NCBI RefSeq assembly: GCF_000255455.1
Contig: NZ_JH621250.1
Span: 95,978-153,788 of the forward strand
From: Aquimarina agarilytica ZC1
GTDB lineage: Bacteria > Bacteroidota > Bacteroidia > Flavobacteriales > Flavobacteriaceae
DNA length: 57,811 nucleotides
Reading direction: 5' to 3'
In this document: in pieces, positions 55,670 through 57,811 of the stretch
Layout: each line of letters opens with the position of its first letter
How positions within the stretch are numbered: position 1 is the stretch's first letter
Program-made: the position numbers and the translations under genes
Notes under the pieces: generated by a model
Told to the model about the DNA's origin: nothing
Seen by the model: only the letters and a program-made list of their open reading frames with translations
The model's database searches: none

Positions 55670-57272
55670 AATCTATCCCTTTTTTTATTAGTCTTTTAGA
55701 TTCTTTAAATTTATTGCTAAAAATACTTTTAGTACTATCCAGTCTATTAAAATTAATTTGGCTTACATCTGAAAAACTATGAACAAAGTTTTCTAAGTTG
55801 TATTTTCTTTCAAGTAAAAGATCACTTTCCTTTATATGAGAAATATTTTTCTTGTACCCTTTTGAAAACCAAAATATAAAAGGCACTTCATACATTGGCT
55901 TTGTAGCATGATATTCATTATGTCCAAAAAAATCCATCGTATCATAAACTTCGTCTCCGTGATCTGAAAAATACAATACATAGCTATTAGTTTCTAGCTC
56001 CCTTACTTTTTCAATAATATTTCTTATTACAAAATCATTATACCGAATTGCATTATCATATTCGTTTACCTTTAACTTAAAGCCACTATCATTATTAAAA
56101 AACTGAAATTCTTTAGGGTATCTTCTTTTATACGGAGTATGTGTGCCCATTAAATGGACAAACACCATCTTTTTTGTCACATCTTCATTTAAAATATTTT
56201 GTAATTGAGGTAACAATTTTTCATCATATACATTATCACCGTAATCATCTGTATTGATAAAATACTTATGCTGTGCTGCATTACCTATTAACGTTGGAAT
56301 ACTTTCATCTATTCCTATGGGTTGTTGGTTTGACAACCAATAAGTAGTAAAACCTGCTTCATTTGCTATTTGAATGATAGAACTATTTTCCTTTACATTG
56401 GGATTTGAATAATCTGACATTGTCAATATTTTTTCTAAAGATGCTATAGTATGCACATGAGGAGCTATTACATCTTTAAAAATAATAAGTTCATCTTTAA
56501 TTTCTGACAGTAAAGGGTTTGTTTCTCTTGCATAATCATATAATTGCATATGCCAACTGGATGTTGATTCACCTATGACTACAACATAAGTTTGGGCTAC
56601 ATCAAGTTTTGAAACAAGTTTTATATAGTCACTCTTTTCTTTTGCTAGTGTATTTTTAAGTTTAGTTTTTAAATCAACATATTCAGCATAAGAATTATAG
56701 ATTTCAATTAATATATTTTCATCATTAAACTTTTTGTAAATAAGCATACTAGATAGTACAACAAAAATCAAAACAAAAATTTTTGCTATACCATTAGTAA
56801 AACATAACAAAGGTATATCACTTAAATTGAGGGTTCCTTTATCACGTAAATATTTTTTTACAAAAAAAAGGATTCCAAACAAAAACATTAAAACAAATAA
56901 AACCTTTGATGTTTTTATAAAGTCATAAAAATATCCAGATATTTCTCCTTTATTAGACTCAAATATCACATATAAAGCTGATGTACTTAATTTAGTTTCA
57001 TAAGTACTATAAAAAAAAAGCTTTACTATTATCAAAATAGATAATAATACAATCAAAAAATCAAATAAAAAATTACGGATTTTGAGTGGTTTAAATAAAA
57101 ATATTGTCACAAATAGTATCACCGAAAAAAGACCAAATGCTACTATTTCTTTTAAATACCCGTAAGTAGATGGAACATAAAAGAAACCGAATATTAAAAA
57201 AACAAAAAAAGGATATAATACTATACCACCTATTGGCAGCAGTTTCTTTAAATCTTTAAAAAATAAATTCAT
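55656..57272 (-). CDS. Phosphoethanolamine transferase-like (EptA/CptA sulfatase-fold) protein
   Basis: A 538-residue inner-membrane enzyme: five TM helices (within 1-185), then a periplasmic sulfatase-fold domain. VVIGESTSSWHMQLYDYARETNP contains the nucleophile T237, and YFSDHGDEVYDT with FGHNEYH provides metal ligands. The family moves phosphoethanolamine from PE to lipid A, core or other glycans. It lies 16 bp after trmL and overlaps the GDPD-like gene. Confidence 0.9.
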   Translation of the reverse strand: MNLFFKDLKKLLPIGGIVLYPFFVFLIFGFFYVPSTYGYLKEIVAFGLFSVILFVTIFLFKPLKIRNFLFDFLIVLLSILIIVKLFFYSTYETKLSTSALYVIFESNKGEISGYFYDFIKTSKVLFVLMFLFGILFFVKKYLRDKGTLNLSDIPLLCFTNGIAKIFVLIFVVLSSMLIYKKFNDENILIEIYNSYAEYVDLKTKLKNTLAKEKSDYIKLVSKLDVAQTYVVVIGESTSSWHMQLYDYARETNPLLSEIKDELIIFKDVIAPHVHTIASLEKILTMSDYSNPNVKENSSIIQIANEAGFTTYWLSNQQPIGIDESIPTLIGNAAQHKYFINTDDYGDNVYDEKLLPQLQNILNEDVTKKMVFVHLMGTHTPYKRRYPKEFQFFNNDSGFKLKVNEYDNAIRYNDFVIRNIIEKVRELETNSYVLYFSDHGDEVYDTMDFFGHNEYHATKPMYEVPFIFWFSKGYKKNISHIKESDLLLERKYNLENFVHSFSDVSQINFNRLDSTKSIFSNKFKESKRLIKKGIDYDKD

Positions 57273-57288
57273 TCATTAAAATTAAGTA

Positions 57289-57747
57289 TTAAAATTGAAA
57301 CCCATTAATTTGTTTTAAAGCTTCGCCAATGGCAAAACTTACGGCATTTGCTATATTAAAACTTCGAACTTTCCCTGTACTTGGGATAGACACATGATTA
57401 TCGAATAAATCAAGAATTTCTGATTCTAAACCTTTTGATTCTCTCCCAAAAACTAGCCAATCTCCATCTTTATATTCAGGAGCTAAAAAGTTTTGTTTGG
57501 CATGAGATGTAAATAAAAATACACGACTTTCGTCGGAAAGCTGTGCTTTCCAAGCTTCGAAATTTTCGTATTCCGTAACGCTCAACTCAGGCCAATAATC
57601 CAAGCCCGAACGTTTTAAATTCTTATCCGTTATTTGAAAACCTAAAGGATGTACCAAATGCAAGTGACAATTTGTACCTACACATAAGCGACCTATGTTT
57701 CCAGTATTATTTGGAATTTCGGGATGAATTAAAACTATGTTTAACAT
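57289..57747 (-). CDS. trmL: tRNA (cytidine/uridine34-2'-O)-methyltransferase TrmL
   Basis: A 152-residue SPOUT methyltransferase: IVLIHPEIPNNTGNIGRLC, LVHPLGF, LVFGRESKGL and SFNIANAVSFAIGEAL form the knot. It methylates the wobble base of tRNA-Leu. First gene of a possible three-gene operon. Confidence 0.95.
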   Translation of the reverse strand: MLNIVLIHPEIPNNTGNIGRLCVGTNCHLHLVHPLGFQITDKNLKRSGLDYWPELSVTEYENFEAWKAQLSDESRVFLFTSHAKQNFLAPEYKDGDWLVFGRESKGLESEILDLFDNHVSIPSTGKVRSFNIANAVSFAIGEALKQINGFQF

Positions 57748-57750
57748 ATA

Positions 57751-57811
57751 TAGATTTTAGATTTTAGATTTTAGATTTTAGATTTTAGATTTTAGATTTT
57801 AGATTTTAGAT
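57751..57811. repeat. Heptanucleotide tandem repeat (TAGATTT), 8.7 copies at the window edge
   Basis: An uninterrupted perfect repeat from just upstream of trmL to the last base, so the array continues outside the window. Confidence 0.95.

Noticed and set aside
57751..57811. Heptad array as a CRISPR
   Set aside because: There are no spacers; it is a perfect tandem 7-mer.

Overview
This 57.8 kb window is chromosomal DNA from a low-GC marine-type flavobacterium (Bacteroidetes, probably Flavobacteriaceae). The evidence is concordant: secreted proteins with T9SS-like C-terminal domains, TAnnTTTG-type -7 promoter boxes with no strong Shine-Dalgarno sequences, a MoaC/MoaB fusion, a TamB/TsaD divergon, and a DivIC/FtsB gene next to methylmalonyl-CoA mutase genes. 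No tRNA, rRNA or CRISPR array was seen.

Layout. 1-6.1 kb: a MacB/FtsX-type ABC exporter (minus strand) divergent from a sigma-54-type response regulator and its histidine kinase; the intergenic region carries a -24-like box and an 11-bp inverted repeat. 6.2-10.6 kb: a thioredoxin, an FtsB-like protein, a degenerate methylmalonyl-CoA mutase pair whose large subunit is reduced to 197 residues, a 2,4-dienoyl-CoA reductase-like SDR and a small Lys-tailed secreted protein. 10.6-15 kb: NnrDE, a remnant of an IS1182-family element, and two paralogous small secreted proteins. 15.2-18.8 kb: a molybdenum-cofactor operon (ModE-like HTH, mobA, moaD, moaE, moaC-moaB fusion, moaA).

18.8-28.9 kb: the most interesting part, a five-gene Pel-like exopolysaccharide operon on the minus strand. 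It runs from PelF-type glycosyltransferase to PelG-type transporter, a stand-alone PelA-type glycoside hydrolase, a 14-TM protein with a natural His6 run, and a 1337-residue lipoprotein that joins a DUF2194 deacetylase, a TPR superhelix and a PelB-like outer-membrane beta-barrel. PelA is thus split, its deacetylase half is fused to the exporter, and no PelD-type c-di-GMP receptor is present.

29-45.6 kb: envelope and housekeeping genes: tamB, tsaD, rsmE, a YceI protein, a Crp-family regulator, lon, a repeat lipoprotein, an UMF1 MFS protein, a T9SS cargo protein, an M48 lipoprotein peptidase, tandem MsrB genes and a collagen-stub lipoprotein. 46-57.8 kb: a three-module outer-membrane protein, lipoamide dehydrogenase, the ilvD-ilvB-ilvH operon with a long leader holding a tiny Ile/Val-rich ORF, a PEBP protein, and trmL followed by a phosphoethanolamine-transferase-like protein and a GDPD/FAM151-like protein. 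Heptanucleotide tandem repeats of related sequence occur in four intergenic places, including the right edge.
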